Assembly: GCA_017446355.1 (NCBI GenBank)
Contig: JAFSQZ010000076.1
Location: 1-7,911 of the forward strand
DNA: 7,911 nt
Direction of reading: 5' to 3'
Source: Neisseriaceae bacterium
GTDB taxonomy: Bacteria > Pseudomonadota > Gammaproteobacteria > Burkholderiales > Neisseriaceae
This document shows positions 1 through 5,209 of this stretch, one piece after another. Position numbers and translations under genes: made by a program. The first letter of the stretch is position 1; each line of letters opens with the position of its first letter. The notes beneath the pieces are model-generated. The model saw only the letters and a program-made list of their open reading frames with translations. It was not told where the DNA came from and made no database searches.

Positions 1-12
1 AAAAAAGATGCA

Positions 13-51
13 GTCATTACGAGCATTAACGAAGTTAATGCGTGGTAATCT
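13..51 (+). repeat. dRS3-like hairpin repeat, copy 1
   Basis: The unit begins GTCATT and ends AATCT. The outer stem is ATTAC (16-20) with GTAAT (45-49). The inner stem is GCATTAAC (23-30) with GTTAATGC (34-41), and the loop is GAA. The GTCATT...AATCT frame recalls the neisserial dRS3 repeat (ATTCCC-N8-GGGAAT), but the stem sequence differs. The relationship is inference. Confidence 0.6.
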
Positions 52-80
52 CCTAACTGCGGAGAACGGACTTTTATAAA

Positions 81-99
81 TTTTCAGGCAGCCTGAAAA
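81..99. repeat. DNA uptake sequence palindrome
   Basis: TTTTCAGGCAGCCTGAAAA. The plus strand reads AGGCAGCCTGAA at 86-97, and the minus strand reads AGGCTGCCTGAA over 83-94, so both the Kingella-type and Simonsiella-type 12-mers are present. Lies at the end of tandem unit 1. Confidence 0.85.
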
Positions 100-108
100 A
101 AAGATGCA

Positions 109-147
109 GTCATTACGAGCATTAACGAAGTTAATGCGTGGTAATCT
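109..147 (+). repeat. dRS3-like hairpin repeat, copy 2
   Basis: Exact copy of the hairpin at 13-51, shifted by 96 bases: outer stem 112-116 with 141-145, inner stem 119-126 with 130-137, loop GAA. It is part of the tandem duplication. Confidence 0.6.
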
Positions 148-177
148 CCTAATTGCGGAGAACGGACTTTTTATAAA

Positions 178-195
178 TTTTCAGGCAGCCTGAAA
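178..195. repeat. DNA uptake sequence palindrome
   Basis: Second tandem copy of the same palindrome. AGGCAGCCTGAA reads on plus at 183-194 and AGGCTGCCTGAA on minus at 180-191. Its last bases merge into the left end of the inverted-repeat element that starts at 193. Confidence 0.85.
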
Positions 196-321
196 CCTTT
201 TCAAAACCCTACTTTTTATCATTCATCATTTTGAGTGTTAGCGAAAAATCTTTATAAAACAAAGAATAAGATTCTTCACTTTTCTACGAAAAGTTCAGAA
301 TGACGAGTTTTGCAAAGGTTT
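193..321. mobile_element. MITE-like inverted-repeat element, copy A
   Basis: The ends are AAACCTTTTCAAAAC (193-207) and, read on the minus strand from 321, AAACCTTTGCAAAAC: 14 of 15 bases match as terminal inverted repeats. Inside, a left arm (TATCATT ... AATCT) is joined through TTTATAAAACAAAG (251-264) to a right arm whose minus strand reads GTCATTC ... AATCT. The right arm is a hairpin: outer ATTCT (271-275) with AGAAT (297-301), inner ACTTTTC (278-284) with GAAAAGT (288-294), loop TAC. The element is about 129 bp with no ORF, which fits a non-autonomous miniature element. A related copy lies at 6415-6549. No clear target-site duplication is seen here. Confidence 0.55.
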
Positions 322-343
322 TAACCTATAAATAGATAGAGAT

Positions 344-357
344 CAGGCTGCCTGAAA
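344..357 (+). repeat. DNA uptake sequence, single orientation
   Basis: AGGCTGCCTGAA on plus at 345-356. The left flank is ATCAGG rather than TTCAGG, so the opposite strand does not give an exact Kingella-type 12-mer. It lies 23 bases after the right end of inverted-repeat element A. Confidence 0.8.
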
Positions 358-389
358 TATTATTTTTATAAAGAAATTCTTTGTAAAAC

Positions 390-434
390 ATCAAAAAAAT
401 TGATAAATGCAAGAGTAGGTTTTGCAAAGTTTTA
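390..434 (-). repeat. Partial inverted copy of the MITE-like element end
   Basis: Read on the minus strand from 434, this begins TAAAACTTTGCAAAACC and continues TACTC, then TTTATCA. That tracks the left end of element A (AAACCTTTTCAAAACC, CCTACT, TTTATCATT). No matching opposite end at the right distance is visible, so this looks like a remnant. A further motif in the other orientation, TTAAAACCTTGTAAAA, is at 476-491. Confidence 0.35.
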
Positions 435-514
435 GCGTGTATGTTTGTATTGAACCATCATACCAAAACAAGCACTTAAAACCTTGTAAAAAGCGCGTTG
501 AGTGAGCAATTTTT

Positions 515-536
515 GGGGCTAATTTTGTATAGCCCC
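515..536 (-). terminator. Hairpin downstream of parA, possible terminator
   Basis: GGGGCTA (515-521) pairs perfectly with TAGCCCC (530-536) around an 8-base loop, 8 bases past the parA stop. On the minus strand the stem is followed by AAAAATTG, not a T-run. A TTTTT appears only further on (487-491 on plus is AAAAA). The position suits the end of the rsmG-parA transcript; termination efficiency is uncertain. Confidence 0.45.
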
Positions 537-544
537 ATTATTCA

Positions 545-1330
545 TCACTCCCCCTTTTTTTCATTACGATAGCATGCCAACAGTTCATTAGCCAATTCTA
601 AATAAGCGATAGAACCTTTGGCTTTTGGGTCATAATGAATAGCAGATTGTCCAAAACTGGGGGCTTCAGCAAGACGAACATTGCGTGGAATAATGGTGTT
701 AAACAGCTTCTTGCCAAAATGTTCGTGTAGTTGTTTGCTGACTTCTTGAGATAATAAGCTTTTGTTGCTGTATTGCGTGCGCACCACGCCGATAAAATCT
801 AATTTGGGATTGATGACTTGACGAACTTTACGTACAGTTGCAATTAAATCGCTTATTCCTTCTAATGCATAATATTCGCAAGTCATTGGCACGAGAATGT
901 CTTTAGCAGCCACTAAACCATTGAGTGTCAGCAAGGTTAAAGTAGGGGGGCAGTCAATTAAAACAAAGTCGTAGTCTTTTTTAACGGCGGATAAAGCGTT
1001 TTTTAAACGTGTTTCGCGGGCAATTTCTTGCACCAATTCTACTTCTGCACCAGCTAATTCACGGTTGGCAGGTAAAACATCGTAACGACCTGTTTTGCTG
1101 AATAATTTGGCTGCCTGAATATCACAGTTGCCCAATAAAACTTGATAAACACCTGTCTGAATGTCGCTTTTATTGATGCCACTGCCTGTGGTGGCATTGC
1201 CTTGTGGATCTAAATCCACCAGCAATACTTTTTTCTTTTTCAACGCCAACGCAGCAGCGAGATTGACAGCAGTAGTCGTTTTCCCTACACCACCTTTTTG
1301 GTTGGCAATTGCAATAATATGTGTGCTCAT
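545..1330 (-). CDS. parA: Chromosome partitioning ATPase ParA (Soj)
   Basis: ParA-family ATPase of chromosome segregation. It binds DNA non-specifically when loaded with ATP and is normally driven by ParB bound to parS. Visible motifs are the deviant Walker A KGGVGKTT (residues 12-19), the Walker A' region DLDPQGN (39-45), the Walker B region FVLIDCPP (122-129) and the C-terminal IPRNVRLAEAPS stretch typical of chromosomal ParA rather than plasmid or MinD types. Its 261 residues are full length. The ATG overlaps the rsmG stop in an ATGA, with AAGGAAA upstream as ribosome binding site, so the two genes are translationally linked. ParB normally follows this gene, but here 544 bases of repeat DNA follow and no parB is in the window. 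The last codons are read from an A7-G5 tract (550-561). A near uptake sequence, TGGCTGCCTGAA, lies inside at 1108-1119. Assignment is secure. Confidence 0.95.
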   Translation of the reverse strand: MSTHIIAIANQKGGVGKTTTAVNLAAALALKKKKVLLVDLDPQGNATTGSGINKSDIQTGVYQVLLGNCDIQAAKLFSKTGRYDVLPANRELAGAEVELVQEIARETRLKNALSAVKKDYDFVLIDCPPTLTLLTLNGLVAAKDILVPMTCEYYALEGISDLIATVRKVRQVINPKLDFIGVVRTQYSNKSLLSQEVSKQLHEHFGKKLFNTIIPRNVRLAEAPSFGQSAIHYDPKAKGSIAYLELANELLACYRNEKKGE

Positions 1331-1965
1331 ACATTTTCCTTTTTTGGACGCATTAAGACCATATGGCGTTCAGCAGCAAGCTGTGGCACAGTTAATTTAT
1401 CTATTTGATAAACTTCAATATTATTGGGAACTTTCTCCAATTCTTCGTAAGGGTATACACCTTTCATTGCTGCCCAATAAGCGTTTTCATTGAGTAAGTG
1501 TTTGGTCAGTGCAATAAAATCGTGTAATTCTGCAAAAGCGCGTGATGTTACCACGTCTACTTTTTTATCGTGTATGGTTTCTACACGTCCACTGGCTATG
1601 GTTACATTTTTTAAACCTAATTCAATCACGGCTTGCTGCAAAAATGTGGTTTTTTTGGTGTTGGAATCCAGTAAAGTAATGTGCAAATCAGGGCAACAAA
1701 TCGCCGTAGGAATACCTGGCATACCACCACCAGAGCCTACGTCCATCAAGGTTTTCGCATTTTTTACGTAGGGTAATAGGGTTAAACTGTCTAACAAATG
1801 ATGGCTAATCATTTTGTCTTCGTTGCGAAGTGCCGTGAGATTGTAGGTTTTATTCCATTTTTTTAGTAATGCCACGTATTCTAACAACATAAGTTGCTGG
1901 GTTTTGGGCAAAGATAAGCCCATTTCTTGCAAACCTTGTGCTAATTGTTCTTTAAAATCAGTCAT
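1327..1965 (-). CDS. rsmG: 16S rRNA (guanine-527-N7)-methyltransferase RsmG (GidB)
   Basis: SAM-dependent methyltransferase that, by family, makes m7G527 in 16S rRNA of the small ribosomal subunit. At 212 residues it is the usual length. The N-terminal helical part carries WNKTYNLTA (37-45). The SAM-binding glycine loop is DVGSGGGMPGIP (75-86), followed by the acidic strand end LLD (98-100), and SRAFA at 141-145 is the conserved active-site region. The rsmG-parA order, with a 4-base overlap, is a common bacterial arrangement. The start is preceded only by a weak purine-rich stretch (AAAGAAAAAAGAAA). No own promoter is obvious in the 51 bases to the upstream gene, so it may be read through from the Sel1 gene. 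Loss of this enzyme is known to give low-level streptomycin resistance in other bacteria. Confidence 0.95.
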   Translation of the reverse strand: MTDFKEQLAQGLQEMGLSLPKTQQLMLLEYVALLKKWNKTYNLTALRNEDKMISHHLLDSLTLLPYVKNAKTLMDVGSGGGMPGIPTAICCPDLHITLLDSNTKKTTFLQQAVIELGLKNVTIASGRVETIHDKKVDVVTSRAFAELHDFIALTKHLLNENAYWAAMKGVYPYEELEKVPNNIEVYQIDKLTVPQLAAERHMVLMRPKKENV

Positions 1966-1997
1966 TTTCTTTTTTCTTTATCAGATATTGAATAATG

Positions 1998-2016
1998 TTT
2001 TCAGGCAGCCTGAAAA
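1998..2016. repeat. DNA uptake sequence palindrome after the Sel1 gene
   Basis: TTTTCAGGCAGCCTGAAAA, directly abutting the TAA of the Sel1-repeat gene (2017-2019). AGGCAGCCTGAA reads on plus at 2003-2014 and AGGCTGCCTGAA on minus at 2000-2011. An RNA copy could fold as an 8-bp stem with a 3-base loop. No T-run follows in the minus direction, so any terminator role is weak. Confidence 0.8.
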
Positions 2017-2817
2017 TTATTTGAAATCCTTACAAATTTCAGAAATTTTGTTATTTGTCCCCTTGCAGGCTTTTTCATATAGTTTTTTGGCTTTTTCTTC
2101 GTTGGGACGAATTGCTGGCGTAGTATTATATGCATAGCTCATAGCTAATATATGACATGCTCCATACTGATTTTTATTGCACAATTGTTCTAAACGAAAA
2201 GCATATTTTAAGCAACTTACATTGTCTTTGGTAAATAAACATTTTTCGCTAAAAGTTTTAAAGTCTTTATCGTTTTGTATATCCTTAATCACATTCAACA
2301 CACGACAAGACTCTTCTGCTTTTTGGTCGCAACCTTTTTTAGCGTATTGATGTGCTTTTTTTAAATCACGCTCAACCCCTTCTTCGGTTAAATAAGCGGC
2401 AGCAGCATTTTGGCAACTTCTGGGATTACCATCACTATTGCAAACTTTTTCGTAAAGTGGTGTGGCGTGATGAAAATCATTTTCTTCATAATAAGCGTCT
2501 GCAAGCCTTTCGCAAGCGTTCATATTTTTGTTATTGCATTCTTTTTGTCTGTTTTCTGTACCTTTTTTGAACAACTCATCGGCTTTATTTGAATTTTGTT
2601 CAACCCCAGTACCGTATCGATAAAATTTACCGAGATTTAAACAAGCCTGATCTTCACCACCATGACACGCTTTTTCAAACAATTGTGCCGCTTGTGTAAA
2701 ATTATCTTTTTTATAAGCGTCCATTCCCTGTTTTAAATAATCTTCCGCACTTTGTGCAATCGCCGTATGCGATAGAATACTTGATAAAACAAAAAGATAC
2801 GCAAATTTTAATTTCAT
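2017..2817 (-). CDS. Exported Sel1-repeat protein with paired cysteines (Hcp-like)
   Basis: Secreted or periplasmic solenoid protein of 266 residues; the specific function is not recognised. Residues 1-21 form a Sec signal peptide with an AIA site before Gln22. There is no lipobox cysteine. The mature part is a chain of TPR/Sel1-type helical hairpins (A-x-x-L-[FY]-x-K-[AG]-C), for example AAQLFEKAC (43-51) and ATPLYEKVC (118-126). Fourteen cysteines fall in seven pairs: 51/59, 94/102, 126/135, 163/171, 193/202, 213/221 and 251/262, mostly 8-9 apart. This is the layout of Helicobacter cysteine-rich Hcp proteins, where each pair is disulfide-bonded within a repeat. Export fits oxidising conditions. 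The middle repeats (about 172-230) are more degenerate. RBS ATGGAAT is weak. It sits between aroC and rsmG with no visible functional link. Family call is good, role unknown. Confidence 0.85.
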   Translation of the reverse strand: MKLKFAYLFVLSSILSHTAIAQSAEDYLKQGMDAYKKDNFTQAAQLFEKACHGGEDQACLNLGKFYRYGTGVEQNSNKADELFKKGTENRQKECNNKNMNACERLADAYYEENDFHHATPLYEKVCNSDGNPRSCQNAAAAYLTEEGVERDLKKAHQYAKKGCDQKAEESCRVLNVIKDIQNDKDFKTFSEKCLFTKDNVSCLKYAFRLEQLCNKNQYGACHILAMSYAYNTTPAIRPNEEKAKKLYEKACKGTNNKISEICKDFK

Positions 2818-2847
2818 TTTTTATTCCATTTTGTATAACAAAATATT

Positions 2848-2864
2848 TTTCAGGCAGCCTGAAA
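2848..2864. repeat. DNA uptake sequence palindrome after aroC
   Basis: TTTCAGGCAGCCTGAAA, two bases beyond the aroC stop (2867-2869). AGGCAGCCTGAA reads on plus at 2852-2863 and AGGCTGCCTGAA on minus at 2849-2860. On the minus strand it is followed by AATATTTTG, which could make a weak terminator. Any promoter for the Sel1 gene must also lie in these 49 bases: TTATAC (2833-2838, minus) is a possible -10, but there is no matching -35. Confidence 0.8.
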
Positions 2865-2866
2865 CA

Positions 2867-3958
2867 TTATTGACCAATATTGGGTGTTGATACGTGTACT
2901 TGGGCATTTTGCGCTCTGTGGCGCAAAGCGTGATCCATCAAGACTAACGCCACCATTGCTTCGGCAATAGGGGCTGCGCGCAAACCGACACAAGGGTCGT
3001 GTCGTCCATGTGTGGCCAATTTTACAGGATTGCCTGCAACATCAATACTGTCGCGCTCTTGGGCAATGGAACTGGTAGGTTTAATGGCAAAATTGGCGCA
3101 AATGGTTTGTCCAGTGGAAATGCCTCCTAAAATACCACCTGAATGATTGCTTTTGAAACCATTGGGTGTGAGTTCATCGCCGTGATAACTGCCGCGTTGT
3201 GTAACCACATCAAAACCATCGCCAATTTCTACGGCTTTGACGGCATTGATAGACATTAAAGCGTGTGCAATATCGGCATCAAGACGGTCAAAAACAGGTT
3301 CGCCTAAACCAACAGGAATATGTCGCGCTTCTAAATGGAGTTTGGCACCAATGCTGTCTAAATCTTTGCGTATGCTGTCCATATAATCTTCTAAATCAGC
3401 AAGTTGCGATTGATTGGCAGCGAAAAAGGGATTTTGGTTAATCAAAGATTCGTCTTCAAATGAAATGATTTTTTCACCGATTTGGGTAACATAACAAATA
3501 ATTTCGGTTTGAAATTGTTCGCGCAACCATTTTTTTGCCACAGCACCAGCCGCAACGCGTGCAGCGGTTTCGCGAGCAGATGAGCGACCACCACCGCGAT
3601 AATCACGAATACCGTATTTATGCCAATAAGTATAATCGGCGTGTCCTGGACGAAATTGTTGTGCGATATTGCCATAATCTTTGCTGCGTTGGTCAGTATT
3701 GCGAATCAGCAAAGCAATAGGGGTTCCTGTGGTTTTCCCTTCAAATACGCCAGATAAAATTTCTACTTCATCGGCTTCGCGGCGTTGCGTTACATAACGA
3801 CTGGTGCCTGGTTTTCGTCTGTCTAAATCGGCTTGAATATCTGCTGCACACAAGCTTAAATTGGGTGGACAACCGTCAATAATACAACCTAATGCTGCAC
3901 CATGACTTTCACCAAAAGTGCTGACGGTGAAGATTTGTCCGAAAGTATTGCCTGCCAT
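2867..3958 (-). CDS. aroC: Chorismate synthase AroC
   Basis: Catalyses the last step of the shikimate pathway in the cytoplasm: loss of phosphate from 5-enolpyruvylshikimate-3-phosphate to give chorismate, using reduced FMN as a catalytic cofactor without net redox change. At 363 residues it is full length. The opening MAGNTFGQIFTVSTFGESHG contains the first family signature, with His19. RPGHAD (103-108) brings the second catalytic histidine, His106, followed by YRGGGRSSARET. GGISTG and the HDPC...RAAPIAEAM block near the C-terminus complete the FMN/substrate site. AGG about 10 bases before the ATG is a modest ribosome binding site. The gene is separated from comP upstream by an inverted pair of uptake sequences, and from the Sel1 gene by another, so it may be its own transcription unit, though no clear promoter was found. 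Assignment is secure. Confidence 0.97.
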   Translation of the reverse strand: MAGNTFGQIFTVSTFGESHGAALGCIIDGCPPNLSLCAADIQADLDRRKPGTSRYVTQRREADEVEILSGVFEGKTTGTPIALLIRNTDQRSKDYGNIAQQFRPGHADYTYWHKYGIRDYRGGGRSSARETAARVAAGAVAKKWLREQFQTEIICYVTQIGEKIISFEDESLINQNPFFAANQSQLADLEDYMDSIRKDLDSIGAKLHLEARHIPVGLGEPVFDRLDADIAHALMSINAVKAVEIGDGFDVVTQRGSYHGDELTPNGFKSNHSGGILGGISTGQTICANFAIKPTSSIAQERDSIDVAGNPVKLATHGRHDPCVGLRAAPIAEAMVALVLMDHALRHRAQNAQVHVSTPNIGQ

Positions 3959-4002
3959 AATTTTGCCTGTTGTCTTTTCAAAAAATGGGGGAATTTTAAC
4001 AC

Positions 4003-4034
4003 AAAGGCTGCCTGAAAAGTTTCAGGCAGCTTTT
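4003..4034 (-). terminator. Inverted uptake-sequence pair, terminator of comP
   Basis: GCTGCCTGAA (4007-4016) and TTCAGGCAGC (4021-4030) form a perfect 10-bp stem with a 4-base loop, extended by G-T and three A-T pairs. One arm is an exact AGGCTGCCTGAA (4005-4016, plus). The other, read on minus, is AAGCTGCCTGAA. Plus-strand output ends in TTTTT (4031-4035); minus-strand output, the direction of comP, ends CTTTGTGTT. Paired inverted uptake sequences acting as terminators are well known in Neisseria. Confidence 0.7.
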
Positions 4035-4050
4035 TGTGTGCGTGAAAATA

Positions 4051-4509
4051 TTAGCGATAATGTGTGCAATTTTTGTCAGCGCGTGCAGCGTTACTGAAAA
4101 AACGTGCATCATCGCAAATAGAGCTGCTGCTTTCGCAGATTTGCACGGTTTGGTCTTGGTTAATGACCAAAACACGTGGTTCAATATTTTTATCCAAAGC
4201 AACAGCTTTCATAGCATATTGATGATTGTTGTTTGTGCCACGTGGATTGCCTTGCATTTTGATGCAAAAATGACTGGTTTGCGTGTGGAGAAGATCAACC
4301 CAAGTGGTGCTGTTTTTCTTGAAGTTACCACGCTGGCTATAATGTTGTTCTAAAGCTTGCGCATTTTCCATCATCGCACTTAATGCAGCTTGTAGACGGC
4401 GTTCTCGTGAGTAGTTTTGATAAATAGCATAGGTAATGCTGCTTAAAATGGTCAGCACAATCACCGTTATCATCAGCTCTATTAAGCTAAATCCATTGGT
4501 TTTGTGCAT
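4051..4509 (-). CDS. comP: Minor type IV pilin ComP, DNA uptake sequence receptor
   Basis: Competence minor pilin. In Neisseria, ComP sits in or on the type IV pilus and binds the uptake sequence in extracellular DNA through an electropositive face. The 152-residue precursor starts MHKTNG, is cut before Phe7 (FSLIE, Glu at mature +5) and continues with the hydrophobic N-terminal helix to about residue 30. The globular part follows my memory of meningococcal ComP: ENAQALEQHY, NSTTW, FCIKMQG, a block ending MKAVALDK (100-107), and four cysteines at 82, 115, 122 and 138 in matching places. The start is set by AAGGA 7 bases upstream of 4509. A longer frame opens at 4590, but it would put 33 residues before the cleavage site. 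The other ATG, at 4515, lies only one base from the AAGGA. A pilin gene lies 84 bases upstream on the same strand. No alignment was run. Confidence 0.88.
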   Translation of the reverse strand: MHKTNGFSLIELMITVIVLTILSSITYAIYQNYSRERRLQAALSAMMENAQALEQHYSQRGNFKKNSTTWVDLLHTQTSHFCIKMQGNPRGTNNNHQYAMKAVALDKNIEPRVLVINQDQTVQICESSSSICDDARFFSNAARADKNCTHYR

Positions 4510-4542
4510 CACCATATCCTTATGAAATAAACGTGAAGACAA

Positions 4543-4571
4543 GGGAAAATCTGTTAAAACAAGATTTTCCC
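4543..4571 (-). terminator. Hairpin between the two pilin genes
   Basis: GGGAAAATCT (4543-4552) pairs perfectly with AGATTTTCCC (4562-4571) around a 9-base loop. On plus a T-run (4576-4581) follows closely. On minus, the direction of the genes, only TTGTCTT follows. It may therefore act as an attenuator or RNA-stabilising stem between the pilin gene and comP rather than a full terminator. Confidence 0.4.
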
Positions 4572-4593
4572 CTGATTTTTTCGTTATCAAAAC

Positions 4594-5118
4594 TTATAAC
4601 ACTTCGCATAAATCACCAGGATCTTCGAATTTACCGTTTCCTATCCTGTTTGTGCTTTTGTTATAACCCTGTTTTGTGCATTTTGAAGCACTTGCTGATG
4701 TTGAAAAATAGATTAAATGCAGTTTTTTATTTGGCTTATCGTTAGCTTCTCCGTCTTTGGGGACTGCTTTAATGGTGTAGTTGGTTGAGCCAGCCGTAAT
4801 TTCAAAATTGTAGACATCATCATATTTATCATCGCCATCTATAATGTCATTTAAGTTGATGCCCAGCTCACCAGCACTACACGTTGCTGTGCCACCTTTG
4901 TGGCAAAAGGCGTGTTTTTCAGTATAGTATTTTTCTAAATGTTGAGTGATTTTGGCTATGTTGGTTCTTGCACGTTCCAAACGCACATTTTGCATATAAT
5001 TTTGATAAGTTGGAAAAGCAATGCCCGCTAATATGCCGAGTATGACTACGGTAATCAGTGCATCAATCAGCGTGAAACCCTTTTGGTATTTGTTTATGTT
5101 GTTTATAGTGTTTGCCAT
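4594..5118 (-). CDS. Type IV pilin-like protein with Asp at mature position 5
   Basis: Prepilin of 174 residues. A 14-residue leader (MANTINNINKYQKG) ends in the Gly expected by the prepilin peptidase, followed by FTLIDALITVVILGILAGIA, the hydrophobic assembly helix. Mature position 5, glutamate in nearly all type IVa pilins, is aspartate here (residue 19, codon GAT at 5062-5064), and Ala follows. The globular domain has four cysteines (72, 80, 147, 171). The last pair bounds a C-terminal loop of about 23 residues, like the D-region of pilins. YTIKAVP (114-120) resembles the strand found in ComP/PilE relatives. The only ATG is preceded by GGGA at 10 bases, a weak site. The leader is AT-rich (5119-5180), with no promoter I trust. 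It precedes comP on the same strand, so a minor-pilin or competence role is likely; which pilin it is cannot be said. Confidence 0.85.
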   Translation of the reverse strand: MANTINNINKYQKGFTLIDALITVVILGILAGIAFPTYQNYMQNVRLERARTNIAKITQHLEKYYTEKHAFCHKGGTATCSAGELGINLNDIIDGDDKYDDVYNFEITAGSTNYTIKAVPKDGEANDKPNKKLHLIYFSTSASASKCTKQGYNKSTNRIGNGKFEDPGDLCEVL

Positions 5119-5180
5119 AATTTACATATCCCAATAAAAAATTAAATAAAACAATTAAGTTAAGCAATTTCTGTGCATTT

Positions 5181-5209
5181 TTCAGGCAGACTATCTTTTC
5201 AGACAGCCT
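5181..5209 (-). repeat. Pair of degenerate uptake sequences at the hflX stop
   Basis: On minus, AGGCTGTCTGAA (5198-5209) and AGTCTGCCTGAA (5181-5192) each differ from AGGCTGCCTGAA by one base and lie in direct orientation. The hflX stop codon (TGA, 5199-5201) is inside the first. The outer CAGGC/GCCTG could form a poor stem, and no T-run follows on minus. Confidence 0.55.

Larger units (their letters stand above)
1..196. repeat. Tandem duplication of a ~97 bp intergenic unit
   Basis: Two head-to-tail copies (about 1-96 and 97-195) are identical except for one C/T substitution (position 57 versus 153) and one extra T in a T-run (72-75 versus 168-172). Each copy carries, in order, a long hairpin starting GTCATT, a short TCTCC/GGAGA stem, an AT-rich patch and a palindromic DNA uptake sequence. 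The near identity suggests a recent duplication. The array may continue beyond the left edge, since the window begins inside the A-run that joins copies. There is no coding potential. Confidence 0.9.

Noticed and set aside
1..200. CRISPR array or phage attachment site from the repeated unit
   Set aside because: Only two copies, directly abutting with no unique spacers; the repeat is ~97 bp and contains an uptake sequence.
1..544. Replication origin or parS site next to rsmG-parA
   Set aside because: No TTATCCACA-like DnaA boxes and no parS-like TGTTTCACGTGAAACA palindrome were seen; gene context alone is not enough.
550..561. Phase-variable homopolymer tract (A7-G5 on the coding strand) at the end of parA
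   Set aside because: A slip would change only the last few residues of ParA, so switching is unlikely to matter.
1161..1493. Plus-strand ORF of 110 codons
   Set aside because: Antisense to parA and rsmG, which have full family motifs; the translation has no recognisable domain and the composition of a shadow frame.
2352..2592. Short plus-strand ORFs opposite the Sel1 gene
   Set aside because: They overlap each other and lie within a gene with clear repeats and a signal peptide; no start signals.
4036..4353. Plus-strand ORF of 105 codons opposite comP
   Set aside because: It has hydrophobic segments but is the complement of a convincing ComP frame, with no ribosome site, and begins beside the uptake-sequence hairpin.
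5119..5198. Promoter for the pilin-comP unit
   Set aside because: The leader is so AT-rich that several weak -10/-35 pairs fit equally (for example TTGCTT with TAATTT); none stands out.
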